From the NCBI GenBank assembly GCA_964019155.1, contig OZ025240.1, positions 18,225,021 through 18,289,020 on the forward strand: DNA of 64,000 bases, written 5' to 3'. A model generated the notes under the pieces. That model saw nothing but the letters and a program-made list of their open reading frames with translations. It had not been told where the DNA came from and made no database searches. The stretch comes from Osedax fenrisi (lineage: Eukaryota > Annelida > Polychaeta > Sabellida > Siboglinidae). Shown one piece after another: positions 1 through 11,897 of this stretch; position 1 is the first letter of the stretch, and each line of letters starts with the position of its first letter. Position numbers and translations under genes: made by a program.

Positions 1-6
1 TTTTAG

Positions 7-76
<70 letters not shown>

Positions 77-79
77 TCA

Positions 80-111
<32 letters not shown>

Positions 112-165
112 CCACTCGTGATAATATGCATAAGTATACTAATATATTAGCCTATAGTCTAAAAG
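1..165. repeat. (TA)n tract and right half of a palindromic junction
   Basis: Two (TA)n runs are separated by a short CACTCACTATT spacer, then a sequence beginning CCACTCGTGATAATATGC. It matches 45340-45480, where the complementary left arm is also present. Here the left arm lies outside the window or is absent. Confidence 0.7.
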
Positions 166-280
166 TATTTCGTAAAAGTAAAAAAAAAAGTATTCGTATG
201 TAATATATGCACTTATATATGCATTCATAACATCAAGTTCACCTATATTTCGAACCTAATTTAGGATATGTATATCTAAT

Positions 281-587
281 ATTGTTATTGTTATTGTTAT
301 TGTTATTTTTATTTGGTGGAGTCCTTTCATCCCATCCAGGAACTTAGATGAAGTTTTCACTTATAACCATATATGGATCTAATGCCCCTTCGAGGCCGCT
401 CCCATGTTAAGACATCCATGGTTTTAACGAGAGCCGATCATTTATTTATACACAATTATATAAGATCACTTCTAAATAATATTTTAAGACCCATTTTATA
501 AAATTAATTAATGGTCAGGACGAGGGTCGAACCCGTGTCCTACTACTTGTGTATCTGACGCCTTAGCCACTAAGCCATATAGGTAGT
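281..587 (-). mobile_element. tRNA-derived SINE, unit A left edge
   Basis: Reading the minus strand, the 5' head (587 downwards) has an A-box-like GGCTTAGTGGCTAAGG and a B-box GGTTCGACCCT, followed by a ~200-nt body. The 3' end is a conserved segment (GTTCCTGGATGGGATG) with an (AACAAT)n tail, seen on plus as ATTGTTATTG repeats. The same element is at 45604-45904, 9051-9345 and 12755-13056. The head is tRNA-like but cannot fold as a full tRNA (no matching 5' acceptor strand), so it is a SINE and not a tRNA gene. Confidence 0.85.
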
Positions 588-805
588 TAATATATCTATA
601 TCGATATATTATTGTATATACAATATATATTTATAAATATATATATATATATATATAACCCGATTTAAATACCGCGAAATGTAAATAACCAATATCATAG
701 GATATTAATGATATTTGTTTATCTTATATCGTAATATAGGTTAGTTTTGAAAGCAATTCATGTATGCTTTATCTAAGATGTATACACACGTATACATAGG
801 CCTAT
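588..805. other. AT-rich unit boundary
   Basis: Short (TA)n with a partial palindrome (TATATCGATATA), then the first conserved bases of the unit (GATTTAAATACCGCGAAAT). I see no gene. Confidence 0.5.
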
Positions 806-810
806 GATCA

Positions 811-1290
811 TTACGTCATCACCCCATACAATGGTATTTATTAACAACAATATTAACTATGTGACGTCATAATGGAGTGTTAGACCGCGTTAATGTTAAA
901 TAATCGTGTGGTCACGTGATAGGCTGCATAAATCTATTAATAGATTATCAATCGGAAAAGTCAACAATATAATTAACATTTCTTGTTATTAATGGTGATA
1001 GCCGTGCTAGCCTACAATTATCGTATTATAATAGGGTGGTAATCTGTACGGATGTTGATACTTTGAAGGTCAAACGATTGATAAGTTCCATTAATAAATC
1101 GTATTGTTAGGATGGTGTATTAACGAAGCTGAATACCAATACGACGTGTGTGTGCTGGGTATTTCCTCGTATGCCTTATATACCATACATTCTATGTAAT
1201 GTGTTCTATAAATAGAATATAGCATGTTTATGCGCTACCTTATATCATTATATGTATGATGGATTTACTAGCAGCTTGTCAACTAAACTA
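811..1290. promoter_or_regulatory. Promoter-like conserved block, unit A
   Basis: Relatively GC-rich for the window and conserved in all four units. It contains TACGTCA (812-818), a perfect palindromic CRE TGACGTCA (862-869), an E-box CACGTG (913-918) and a TATA-like TATAAATA (1207-1214). CRE and E-box motifs are common in TATA-containing animal promoters, but the dyad occurs on both strands and no downstream coding exon is evident. The promoter role is inference. It could serve either strand, including an unseen 5' exon of the minus-strand gene. Confidence 0.4.
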
Positions 1291-1960
1291 AAAATAGCTA
1301 TAACTATATAAAATATCAGATATGAAAACATTACATATTGGAAATATATAATTATAAGAATGTATTATATATATAGCTATTATATGTATATACACTTTTT
1401 AGTAATATAATTAATAAATAAATATATATTTTGGAAACATTCTAAAAGTATATACTTAAATTATAATATATATTATAAAATTATTAATTTTTAATATGAA
1501 CTTATTTATAAATAGCTCGTCTATCGGGTGTGAAGATGACTAGGGGATGTACTACGGAAGCCCTGTGATGGGTGTTTAGATTCTATGTTAACTTGAAGGT
1601 CATATGTAATAACCATATTTCGTTACATTATAATGACATACGGGTATACTTCAGGAATGTGGGTGTGCGAGTGGGTGGTGATTTTGATAGGGTAGACGCG
1701 GATTTACAACATTAATTTGTACGGTTAATATACATATAACATTGTTATTAAAATGATAGTTCGATAGTGGTATGGGGTTATTATGGATAGATTAATATGT
1801 GTGTATACGAGAGAGGATAGGTAAAATAAGCGATGTTCAGGAAAGTATTAGAATAGAATAGCTTCCCATAGAAATATATATATACATATCTGCAATAGGG
1901 TAGAGATTGTATATATATAATATTCTACTTTGAATCATTATATACGTTATTTATCAATTT
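1291..1960. other. Non-coding unit sequence, unit A
   Basis: AT-rich, with a second conserved stretch at 1505-1760 (TTATAAATAGCTCGTCTATCG onward). It can be read as a short ORF in unit C only (29338-29520). Stops in the other units argue against coding. No other feature seen. Confidence 0.5.
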
Positions 1961-1963
1961 CGA

Positions 1964-2100
1964 TATTGTTATTTTATTTGTGGTGAGTCCTTCCATCCCG
2001 TCCAATAACTCAGATAACGTTCTCACTTATAAACAAATGGCTCTAATGTCTTACCCAAATCCACTATCGTGTTAGGCATTCATGTTTATAACGAGCCCGG
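1964..2100 (-). mobile_element. Diverged SINE 3' fragment, unit A
   Basis: Matches the 3' half of the SINE at 281-587 (TATTGTTATTTTATTTG, GGTGAGTCC, CATCCCGTCCA) with many substitutions, and lacks the tRNA-like head. Homologous fragments at 16619-16752 and 53354-53490 show that it predates the array. Confidence 0.7.
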
Positions 2101-2258
2101 TCTACACTGTATATACACTATTATATAACATCAATTACTATATATGATATAATACCTATTGTATTGATCCGGTCAGTGTCCGGCGAACATCGTACTATAA
2201 GAATAGTATGCTATAGTATATCTATCATATATATATACAAATATATCATACACACATG

Positions 2259-2430
2259 TATGTATGACTAATTAGCTAACCCTTTATGGTGGCTAACCCT
2301 CATATATGAGCTATAGGTATAACATCATATACGTACATTATCTATATCGTATGTTATACCATCATATACGTTTGGGTAGCTCATATTAGGGGTTAGCTAC
2401 GTTAAGGGTTAGCTAATTCGTCATACATAT
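2259..2430. repeat. Long inverted repeat (cruciform-capable), unit A
   Basis: Arms at about 2259-2312 and 2376-2430 are near-perfect reverse complements, each with two copies of TAGCTAACCCT. Units B (17390-17450) and D (53640-53700) keep only the left arm. Confidence 0.75.
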
Positions 2431-2449
2431 AGTATACGTTACACAACTC

Positions 2450-2605
2450 ATATTATATGTCGTGTATGTATGCTTAGTTATACTATATGTCATGTATGTA
2501 TACGTAGGTATACTATATGTCGTGTATATACGTAGGTATACTATATGTCGTGTATATATACGTAGGTATACTATATGTCGTGTATATATACGTAGGTATA
2601 CTACA
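2450..2605. repeat. 30-bp minisatellite, unit A
   Basis: Tandem copies of a 30-bp unit containing CTATATGTCGTGTATATA and ACGTAGGTA. The first copies are degenerate and the last are near-identical. Because 30 is a multiple of three, several frames stay open, which creates repetitive spurious peptides. Array length differs among the four units. Confidence 0.9.
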
Positions 2606-2905
2606 GGTGTATGTATAGGCTATGCTAATCGTTAAGTGTGTGCTACGTAGTCTAATGTACACACGCGTTGTATACAAACCATGCTGTGTGTCTAGAGTTA
2701 TCGATGGGTTTCTCGAAGTGGACATTTCCTGTAGTTGCTTTGTTTAGTTTTCCTGTTTGCCTGTTTGTTTATTTTGGCTGTTTGCCTGTTTGTTGTTTTT
2801 AATTTATGATTATATGTTACGAAGTTTTATTATTTATATTTTATTTATTTATAACATGTTAATTAAGAGTTATTTTAATACAATTTTAATTCTATAAATT
2901 AATTA
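2606..2905. other. Conserved spacer after the minisatellite, unit A
   Basis: About 190 bp that appears nearly identical in all four units, containing GTTTGCCTGTTTGTT repeats. A minus-strand ATG at 2723-2725 opens a frame through the minisatellite (70-116 residues depending on unit). It has low complexity and I do not consider it a proven gene. Confidence 0.5.
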
Positions 2906-2909
2906 ATGT

Positions 2910-5900
2910 TTATAATTTTGCAATATTCGATTCATCATGATGACTATGCATAGCCGCTCTTAGATCGTTTTCTCGTAGACCGGTATCGCGCTCCAGATTC
3001 TTTATATACGAATCAGGTGGTCTTCCTCGCCTTGGCTGCTACATAACCAGATGCGAAACAATCTCGTCTTCTCTTCGTAGGCAATGGCCGGCAAATTCTT
3101 CTTCTTCTGATATTGTTCGATAATATTTCTAATGCCCCATAAAGTATTTCATTCTTGATGTTATTTGTCCAGTGGAAATTTAAAACCATTCTCAGAATTG
3201 TTGTATATGTTCCATCCAGCTTTTTGAATAGTGAGTTTGTTAGGGTCCATGTTTCACAGCCGTATAAAAGAACGGAGTCAACAGTTGCAATCATAAGCCT
3301 AATTATGAACTTCCTACTGATTTTTGAATTCCATATGTTTTTCATCTGGTGGCAGGTTCTCAAAGCGTGCGCTTTTCTGATTTTGACATCTTTTTCGCTG
3401 CTACCCATACCCCGAGATATTTTAAATCTTCAACTCTTATCAGATATGTTCAATCTATAGTGTCGATATCAAACTGTTGGTTGTTGTTGTATGACATGTA
3501 CTTTGTCTTACCTGTATTCATGCTTAGACCTATACATTTTGCTGATAGCTCGACTTTTCTTAGTATCTCCTCTGCTTCTTTGATACCATCACTAACTAAA
3601 GCTATATCATCCGCAAAGTCCATGTCGGTGACTATTATGGGTGGTACCCTTCTGATTTGTCTCTTCCTTAGTTGGAAACCAAGCTTTTCTTCCCTTCCAG
3701 TTAGATATTTTCTCATGATATAGTCAATAACAATGACAAATAGGTAAAGGGATAGTGTGTCCCCTTGTAAAACACCAGCAAGAATACTGAATGTTTCCGT
3801 CTCTCCGTCCGGTGTTATGATTTTGGCAGACGTATCTTCATATATGATAATGATAGCTGTCAAAAACTCTTGCGGTGTTCCTAAACTTTTAGTATTAGCA
3901 GCATTTTTCTTTTCATTTTTATCCATGAACTGTATCAAAAGCTTTCTTAAAGTCAATGAAGATAAGTATAGCTTCAAGATTCTTTTCTTTTACTCGTTAT
4001 ACCAATCTCCTGAGCGAGTATCTGATTAGTAGTTGTTCTTCCACTTCTGCAACCGTTCTGATTTTTTCTCAGATGACAATCTTGGTACGGTATAATGTTA
4101 TTCATTATCATACGATTATAGGTTTTCGCCACTAATAAGCTTATACTTATACCTCTGTAGTTTCCACCCACACTAATATTTTCGGATTTTAATATCGGAA
4201 TTATATTCAGCAATGACCACTGTCTGGGCTTCGTTTTGTCGATAAGTGATCTGTTACTGAATTGGTGAACGATAGCGTCTAGGTCATATCTTTTTAAAAC
4301 TTCTGGGCGTATTTAATCCATTCCACAGCTTTTTCCTTCTTTGATGGTGTCCTTTGTTCGCTTGTATTCATTGATATCAAAAGGTCCACGTTTTATTTCC
4401 AGTGGTGGTAAACTTGAGCAATCGGTTCATCCTCCTCTATTTCAGGTGGCCTACCTAGTAAACATTTAACATGATTGTACCATGTTTGTAGTCGTTCTTT
4501 CTGATTTCTTCCCTTTATCACACCTTTTTGAGTATATTTTCTTCCGGTGATTTCGTTTATTAGATCCCAGCTGAGTTGTACCTTCGGTTTATATTAGCGT
4601 TTTCTATTTGTTCGATCTTCTCCTCTAGGGTACCAATGACAATGTTTTTTTTATAAGCTGTGTAGAGTTTCTTTCTTGATTCTGTATTATTATGCTGGTT
4701 GGTTTCATTTACTTTATCTTCATACGTTTTGCTTGCTTTATTTATATCTTTTCTGGCTTTATTAACAGTGTCATCAGTGGATGGGCAGATATGTACTTTC
4801 TTTTATTTGATAGGAACTATTTCACTTGCAACTTCAGAATTTACTTTTATGACACGCTCATATGATTTGTCTGATTTAAATAAACGCCAGTTATATGGTA
4901 TGTTTCTAAGAGTATTTTGTTGGATCTTAAGCTTAGTCTAATCTTTGATAATACGATGTTATATTCTGAACCTGCACTTGAGAAGATAATGTATTACATC
5001 TACATTAGTGTTACTATTTCTCCAATTATTTCTAATCAAGATATAGTCAAGTTAGTATTTTCTTCCACTTGGGTCTATGTAGGTCCACATTGTATTCATC
5101 TTCTTTTGAAAATAGATATTATTAATCACTAGTTTTTCATTAACAATATTTAGCAGCAGTGACCCGTTTCCGTTTGTATGTTGATGATAAGTGAATGTAC
5201 CATCATCCTTCTCAATACGTGCATTGAAGTCTCCAATGAAGCACATTGTGTTGCGGTATACTTTCTATAGCTCCTCTATACATTCTAAGGAAATCCTGCT
5301 ACTTCTATTATTTTTCTTCTACTTCCATTTAACTTATAAGTTCTTCATAGAATCTATCTATAACTTCATCTTCGCAGGAATTTGTGGGTGAGTAAATGAC
5401 AATAATAGAAGTAGCAGGATTTCCTTGGAATGTACTGATCAGTATACGATCTGTATGTGATATAATTTCTATGAGCTTTTTGATCTATTATTTAACATGA
5501 TACCAATGCCTCCAGTGGCTGCACCCTGATCGTTTCTCCTTGATTATGTCATTACAAATATGCTTCTTCCAGTTGTCTTGTATCTAACTTTTTCGTCGTG
5601 TATAATTCTATGCTCTTGTATTCCTAGAATATCTATATTATAGAATTCAAAGTTATACTTCAATTCTATTTGTTTATGCTCTTCTCTGATTGTTCTAACA
5701 TTTATAATTGAGATGATAATTTATTGTTTGTATTTTAATAGTTTGGCCATCGCACCTACGCGTGTCTCGGGGTCTACCCTTCCTTTCGGGTTTAGATTAG
5801 ATCCATTATACTTCTCCTTAGAGATCGTTTCGGTCGAAGGTAAGGGTTTGTTAGGGCTTTAACCCTAGTGTTGTTATAGTTGTCATGATTGTTTTTCTTT

Positions 5901-6165
5901 TGATAGATACTGTTATGGGCGCAACTACTATAACAGTGTGTTTTATATCATTTACATTCTTTTAGCCTTTGCCTAAAGAAGCATTACTACAAAGTAGCAG
6001 AAATATTTGGAGTCCGAGTTAATTTCTCTTAGATCCCCCACAATTTAGCCTGGTACCGATAATCCAGTTACCGTGCTATGTCACGTGGAGGCACTGTGGG
6101 AGTCTTGACCTGAATAACTATAAAACCAAAAGGAAAGGGATTATTCACTCGGCCTTTCTTTTCAC
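2910..6165 (-). mobile_element. RTE-type non-LTR retrotransposon, degenerate, unit A
   Basis: Broken endonuclease-reverse transcriptase ORF on the minus strand. The N-terminal endonuclease begins near 5780 (ETRVGAMAKLLK, then INVRTIREEH and ILGIQEHRI), and the second endonuclease piece is at 5246-5052 (GDFNA). RT pieces follow at 4213-3974 (NYRGISISLL) and 3977-3450 (GVLQGDTLS, FADDIALVSD). The thumb/C-terminal piece is at 3408-2910 (YGCETWTLT, DGTYTTILRM), with the reconstructed end DTGLRENDLRAAMH. Multiple stops and frame changes make it inactive. The single endonuclease-RT ORF, FADDIA box and YRGI motif are typical of the RTE clade. A near-identical copy with the same breaks is at 17937-21190, so it was broken before duplication. 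It replaces the region that in unit C holds the MRPS31 penultimate exon. Confidence 0.85.
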
Positions 6166-6264
6166 TTGACAAGGCTAGATGGTGGTTGAAGCAAACTTAA
6201 ACAATACTATAGTATACAAGCCCTGTACGACCCTGTACGACAGTGTACGTAACTGTACCACAAC

Positions 6265-6317
<53 letters not shown>

Positions 6318-7600
6318 GATAATGTTCAATATTAGTCATTGGGAAGTTTCTGTGTGAATGTCTATGATTACAGACCATATCGAGTATTATAATACAGACT
6401 GATGTTCTACTATAGCTGATGTACTTTAACCTATATTCAAACAATGATCACGTGATCATTACTATATAAGGATATTTACTTTAATTGTATTATCTTCACA
6501 TAACACAAACTTACATATATATGCAATATATTTAAATTATGTACAATTCTATTATAGATTTACTAACTCTACAATTATAATATTATAAGGAACATATCAC
6601 ATGCCAGAATAATGATAAATAATATATTTACCTATATAATTAGGTCTCGCATACATACTTCGAGCGTCTATATATAAATTACCTGTTATAAAATCTTCAT
6701 TATTCGATTTGTCTGATATCTAGTAAATGTTCTAAAACAAATAATATAAGCTGATGATTTGGGGCAGCTGTATTGTTTGGTATGAACGCAGCTTTAATTA
6801 TAGATCTTATTTTAATTATATGATTTTAATAATATTTAAAGTAGAATAACAAAATTAATTTACTATATTTCAAATGGATATCCTTAACTTGATCCACCTT
6901 TAAATTTCGATATTTAATTGAGTTCTCATGGTTTACCAAATATACGGGTTTTACTGTGTATATATGTATATATATATATTATTACCATTGAAACGAAATT
7001 TCAAGTTATATACAAAATATTAATTAATACAAATTACATTTTAAGCACCCTATAATTTGTATTATATTTAAGATATTGGCCTTAATGTTTATACTGATTT
7101 ATAAATATTAAAATAATATTAATGTGAATTTGTCATATAATAGTATAAATATATAAAATTTATAATCAAACTTAAAACTTTAATCAAAAATGTATATAAT
7201 TATATATATAATCACGATATTTTCAGTATACTGAGTTATTAAAATGTATAAATACATCTATTTACTAAGAAAACATAGTTATATTTGTATCTTTATTATC
7301 TACTTTATTATTTAAATTAGTATATATCTAACTTTATACAATCATATCTAATTTTTACAGAAAAATTTAAATAATATTACTTAATATATTAAAAAATGAA
7401 TACTAATATGTATCTACAAGGTATAGAAACATATACATAAATTATATTATTTGTAAATAATTTAAATATAGTATAATACTTTATTGCTATATACAATTTA
7501 AGTTTATTAATCATTATATTATTTCTATACGATTGATGTTCTAAATCTCTTCCATTATCATTCTATTATTATAATGTAATAATTATATACCGATTATTGA
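6166..7600. other. AT-rich non-coding sequence, unit A
   Basis: Contains a (TA)n tract at about 6270-6314 (only a few repeats in unit B) and the symmetrical GATCACGTGATC near 6447. From about 7130 it is homologous to the MRPS31 intron in unit C. No exon or further element recognised. Confidence 0.5.
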
Positions 7601-7604
7601 ACAG

Positions 7605-7735
7605 GATTATCTAAGACTGCCTACTTGAGTGTTTCACAGAAAAAGGAGCACGTATAATGATTTAGGACCTACTTTGCTGACAAACTGGACATTGTGTCCG
7701 AAACCACCGGTATCGAGATCAAAATGAATGCCTAA
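7605..7735 (+). pseudogene. MRPS31: MRPS31 last exon, unit A copy, two in-frame stops
   Basis: The acceptor GAACAG and exon layout match unit C (38121-38251). The frame reads LSKTAYLSVSQKKEHV, then meets TAA (Glu codon in the others) and TGA (Trp codon in unit C) before continuing YFADKLDIVSETTG to the normal TAA. The penultimate exon is missing from this unit, which has an RTE element instead. This is a dead duplicate, unless an unrelated transcript uses it. Confidence 0.8.
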
Positions 7736-7923
7736 CGCATTGTTCTTACAAACACATACGTGCATTGATATCTAGTTTTTATATAAAATAAATGTGAACA
7801 TATATATTTACAGATTTATATAAATACGGTTATTAGAACCATTACATTATATATAACTATATATAGTTATAATACACGCATAATTAGTTTTTAAATAAAT
7901 AAATGTGAATTTATATTTGTAGA

Positions 7924-7929
7924 TTTATT
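7924..7929 (-). terminator. Poly(A) signal AATAAA, convergent gene, unit A
   Basis: AATAAA on the minus strand begins 13 nt past the stop codon of the terminal exon. The same hexamer and spacing occur in units B (22918-22923) and C (38444-38449). Confidence 0.55.
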
Positions 7930-7942
7930 AACTCCATTCCGC

Positions 7943-8635
7943 TTATCCAGATTTTTGTTTTGACATAGAGGTTATAGCATTTCTTATTATTGACCGTACC
8001 GTAGATTTTAGTGACGGTCTTTTTGTACTGTTATTAGCCACACCTCCGTCTATCTCTTTTGACCTAGTGGCAGTAACCCTAGATGTAGTGGACGTTCTAC
8101 TCGAGTCTTGCGAGACTGGCGAGCTATTATGATATTGCTGACCGAAGTCACTCTCCAGATTAGAACTATCGGTACCTACAAAACCCTCGCGACTTTCACA
8201 CGTGGACAGCGCCCCTTTCTTAGCGACCGTCGCCGTAGTACTAGACTCGTTGATATCGACTGCGTGCGACTGTATAGGGGAGAGCGAGACATGCGAGGGG
8301 TCGCGACTGGGGGGTGTAGACGTGTACACATCCGTGAATTCTTTAGTCACGCCCACTCTGACGCATCCGTTAACTCGGGGTGTCGGCATTAGAGCTGCTC
8401 TCTTGACCGGTGGTTGTCTGGTCGGATGGTGTTTCTTGAATGCCTTTCTTGATACGACTTGTTCGTGTGGAGTCGGTTGTTCCACTATTGTAGCGAAATT
8501 AGGTTGCTGTTGGGGGGAGGTTATAAAGCCCTTACTGACTGGTCTCCTGATAGATATCATCTTAACTTCTGAGCCATATACCGCAATCGAATGCTCCTCA
8601 GATTTGTCCTCATCGGTCGTGACGTACGAATCTCC
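7943..8635 (-). CDS. Terminal coding exon of unidentified Ser/Thr-rich gene, unit A
   Basis: Starts after a CA-rich acceptor (CACACACAG at 8636 and above) and runs 693 nt (230 residues) in phase 0 to TAA. It begins GDSYVTTDEDKSEEHSIAVY and ends SMSKQKSG. It is strongly Ser/Thr/Pro-rich with scattered basic residues and no transmembrane segment, so it is probably a disordered C-terminal tail. No family recognised. The frame is intact and four codons (GDAL) shorter than in unit C. The nearest upstream exon is 9669-9726, whose phase matches. It converges on the MRPS31 remnant about 200 bp away. An internal ATG (8560) would give a shorter reading, but the acceptor and homology extend the frame upstream. 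Confidence 0.7.
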   Translation of the reverse strand, partial: GDSYVTTDEDKSEEHSIAVYGSEVKMISIRRPVSKGFITSPQQQPNFATIVEQPTPHEQVVSRKAFKKHHPTRQPPVKRAALMPTPRVNGCVRVGVTKEFTDVYTSTPPSRDPSHVSLSPIQSHAVDINESSTTATVAKKGALSTCESREGFVGTDSSNLESDFGQQYHNSSPVSQDSSRTSTTSRVTATRSKEIDGGVANNSTKRPSLKSTVRSIIRNAITSMSKQKSG

Positions 8636-8659
8636 CTGTGTGTGTGTGTGAATGTGATT

Positions 8660-9050
8660 GTGGATGTGTACATATCGATAACAAATGTGGGCGTGTTTAA
8701 TGTGTTGGACCTTTTGGTATACAACTTTTTAATTTGATGCATATAAATAATAAAGCATCTGCTTCATTGCTTAAAAATAAGTCATACAAAAATCTAAATT
8801 TCAATAGCAGACGATAAATAAACATAAAGACTATATACGTCTGTGATCATTGTGGTACACTACTTTTAAGTGAATAGATATATTATATCATAAGAGACAT
8901 GACATTGTCAATCTGTGAACGTCAGCCTAGCTAAGATTTAACATGGGCTGGTATGGAAATATAGTTATATGTTTATTTTATCTACTAATGCAATTTAGAT
9001 CTTTTATCATTTTTACAATGAAGCACATTCATACCTTAATGTTTGTATAT
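8660..9050. other. Intronic sequence of convergent gene, unit A
   Basis: Conserved among units A-C, with open but unconserved short frames. No motif identified. Confidence 0.5.
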
Positions 9051-9345
9051 ATTGTTATTGTTATTTTTATTTGGTGGAGTCCTTTCATCCCATCCAGGAA
9101 CTTAGATGAAGTTTTCACTTATAACCATATATGACTCTAATGTCCCTTCGAAGCCGCTCTCATGTTAAGGCATCCATGGTTTTAACGAGAGCCGATCATT
9201 TATTTTTACACAATTATATAAGATCACTTCTAAATAATATTTTAAGACCCATTTTATAAAATTAATTAATGGTCCGGACGAGGGTCGAACCCGTGTCCTA
9301 CTGCTTGTGTGTCTGACGCCTTAGCCACTGAGCCACACAGGCAGT
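9051..9345 (-). mobile_element. Full SINE copy, present only in unit A
   Basis: Same structure as the 281-587 SINE: A-box GGCTCAGTGGCTAAGG, B-box GGTTCGACCCT, tail of TATTGTTATTG. The corresponding sites in units B (about 24020) and C (about 39605) go straight from TTAATGTTTGTG into (TA)n, so this insertion postdates the duplication. Confidence 0.9.
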
Positions 9346-9347
9346 TT

Positions 9348-9351
<4 letters not shown>

Positions 9352-9440
<89 letters not shown>
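9352..9440. repeat. (TA)n microsatellite
   Basis: About 85 bp of nearly pure TA. It lies directly next to the SINE head, consistent with insertion into an existing TA tract. Spurious Ile-Tyr ORFs in the window come from tracts like this. Confidence 0.95.
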
Positions 9441-9442
<2 letters not shown>

Positions 9443-9668
9443 TATATAATATATAATTTTACTTTATGATATTATATAAACTAATATTATTTTTAAATAT
9501 ATATATTTTGTATACTTATAAGTAATACAGAATATATGTAGATTAAAACCATTTGTATTTCACGACAATTAGGTACATAGGTATCAAATAATAGCAACAC
9601 ATTATGATGAATATAAGTAACTATAATATAGTGAATGATGCATAATGATATGATTGGCTGGAGCTTAC

Positions 9669-9726
9669 CTGGTTTATTTTGACGTCGAGATTTTTATAGA
9701 AAGCTATTTGAGAATTCGTATTTATT
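9669..9726 (-). CDS. Internal exon, convergent gene, unit A
   Basis: 58-nt open segment between acceptor GTACACAG and donor CAG|GTAAGC on the minus strand. It reads (x)INTNSQIAFYKNLDVKINQ and ends in phase 0, matching the phase-0 start of the terminal exon. Same length and open frame in units B and C. The only coding change seen in B is synonymous (AAA/AAG). Confidence 0.6.
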
Positions 9727-9739
9727 CTGTGTACAGTGG

Positions 9740-9868
9740 ATTATGTTAATACTGTGTGTGTGTGTTATTGGTCAGTGGTAATATGTATACATCTATTCCT
9801 CATAATAATTGATATAATGTAATGTATTTATAATACTGAATCTATAAACTTTTATATTGAACTTTACA

Positions 9869-9923
<55 letters not shown>

Positions 9924-10420
9924 TTACAATCATTATTATTAAAATTGTACACATGGATATAAGAGAATGAATTATTATCAAAATCATTATTTAAAATATC
10001 AAATATATTCTATTCTACATGGAAAATGTAATTCATATTTGTTTAAAAAATTATGTAACAAATTATTTTATATGATATTATATTTTTAAAAGTTATATAT
10101 TATTTAATTTATATTATTAACACAATTGAATATTAATAATTTACATAAAAGAGTTATTACTATACATATTATAATTATGTATTAATGCTATTCGAATAAG
10201 TGAATGAATATAATAGATTATATGCCCCATTATTTGTTTACTATCCTACATCCTATGTTATGTATAAACAACAATACAGCATAAAATCTCAATAATTGTT
10301 GTCAAATGAGGCTGTAAAAATGATACACATATGTATATATTCCGTATACATATTATAATATGTGTATGTACAATGTAGATATACATTATACATATACATA
10401 TAGGTATATATAAGTAGTTA
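9740..10420. other. Intronic AT-rich sequence, unit A
   Basis: Includes a (TA)n run at 9874-9916. Nothing else recognised. Confidence 0.5.
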
Positions 10421-10424
10421 TATC

Positions 10425-11515
10425 AAAGATATAATCTCTCTATCTATGCAACGTAATTAATAGTACTTAAGTTTTTCAGCTAATTTATTACTAATCAAGA
10501 TATATATATATAAAGTTTATATATTATAAACTCATTTATTTTATATAATTATGTTTTATTATATTTCAATTTTAATATATTATGATAGTTTATTAAATTT
10601 ACTATAATAATAATCTATACATTTTAAAATTAATTATATTTTAATATTTTAATAATACTAATTAAAAATATAGTAATGTACTATTATGTGGACTACTTGA
10701 GTTTTCATAAGTTTTCATTGAAAATATTTAAATTTTATATAAATTCTTTGGGTGATTATACTAATGCATTACTAATATATTAAATTAGTTATATTATATT
10801 ATTATAGGTTATATTCTAATGTTGTAAATCGTATATGATATTTGTTAAAATGAGTAATATTTTATTATTTTAATAGTTGTTAATTAGATTAAATATAATA
10901 AATTGATTAATTAATAAAGCTTTTAATTATGTGTATATTATATAATAATACAATTTAATATAGTTAATTATTATAATAAAACCATATATTTTAACTTTAA
11001 AAAAAAGTGGTCCACATCAAGGAACATTTGGAAAATTATATTTTGATTTATTGATATTGGCTTATTGATAAATATTTTGTAAGACCAACTTATATTTAAA
11101 ATATAACAAATAATAAATAAGAATAAATGAAAAAATAATTAATTAAAAAGAATACTTATCGATGAGTTATGCGTATTTGTGCTTTGGTCCACATTCGAGT
11201 ACCCTCCCCTATACAACAATGTTGTTATGCTCTATTAAATTACATGCAATACAAATTAGCTTTCACTAGCCACATAGATATGTATATCCTTTAAAATCAA
11301 CATATACCATTGATATATTATATATTATATGTGAACTTAGTTTTCATAATATAAATAATAATTTTAAGCATATTATTTTACATTTTAAAAGTGTATAGTT
11401 TGATTCGAATTTATATTTAATAAATTTTTTTTTTTAAATTGACCCAATATAGGTGGCGTTGTTCATTTTTGTGTAAACAATCTAATTACACAATTCTGTG
11501 TTATATCTTACATTA
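10425..11515. mobile_element. Old, composite copy of the 16.77-kb TIR element family
   Basis: The left part (CAAAGATATAATC, TATGCAACGTAATT) and right part (11215-11515: TTAAATTACATGCAATA, AAAAGTGTATAGTT, ATAGGTGGC) match the interior of the element at 16770-17222. About 700 bp intervenes, including repeated GTGGWCCACAT-type motifs and the terminus ATTCGAGTACCCTCCCCTA at 11198-11216. This looks like one element interrupted by another. Unit C has a homologous copy; unit B has lost about 400 bp of it (junction near 25567). Confidence 0.55.
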
Positions 11516-11897
11516 TACAAATATGTGGTTATAGTAAGTAACATTATCATAATAGTGCAGATAATAAAGTTGTATATACTAACGCTCGAGACAGAGTTTT
11601 GAAGTTTAGATATGTACGATTTCTATTCGGGATCTAAATTATAATATTTTGTTATTTATGTAATAAATAAATATAAAGTCATGGTAAATATTAAATACAT
11701 GTGCATTATAATATCTACATGTAATACTACATTAATATATATTATATATGAATGCATTTATTCAAATATTTTAATATATAATTTATCATATAAGTAAATA
11801 TAAAATATAAATTATAATATATAATAATAAATGTAAAGATTAAATGTATTATACAAGTTGCATAACTATATTATATCATAGGCTAGCCTATACTTAC

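Noticed and set aside
2450..2605. CRISPR-like array
   Set aside because: The 30-bp units are contiguous, with no unique spacers, in an animal genome: a minisatellite.
2513..2725. Conserved minus-strand frame MSTSRNPSITLDTQ... (also in B, C, D)
   Set aside because: It runs straight into the minisatellite and its conservation equals that of the surrounding spacer. Kept as spacer, not as a gene.
8108..8651. Plus-strand open frames opposite the convergent gene's terminal exon (also 23102-23465, 38628-39126)
   Set aside because: Shadows of the GC-richer minus-strand exon, which has the splice acceptor and stop plus poly(A) context.
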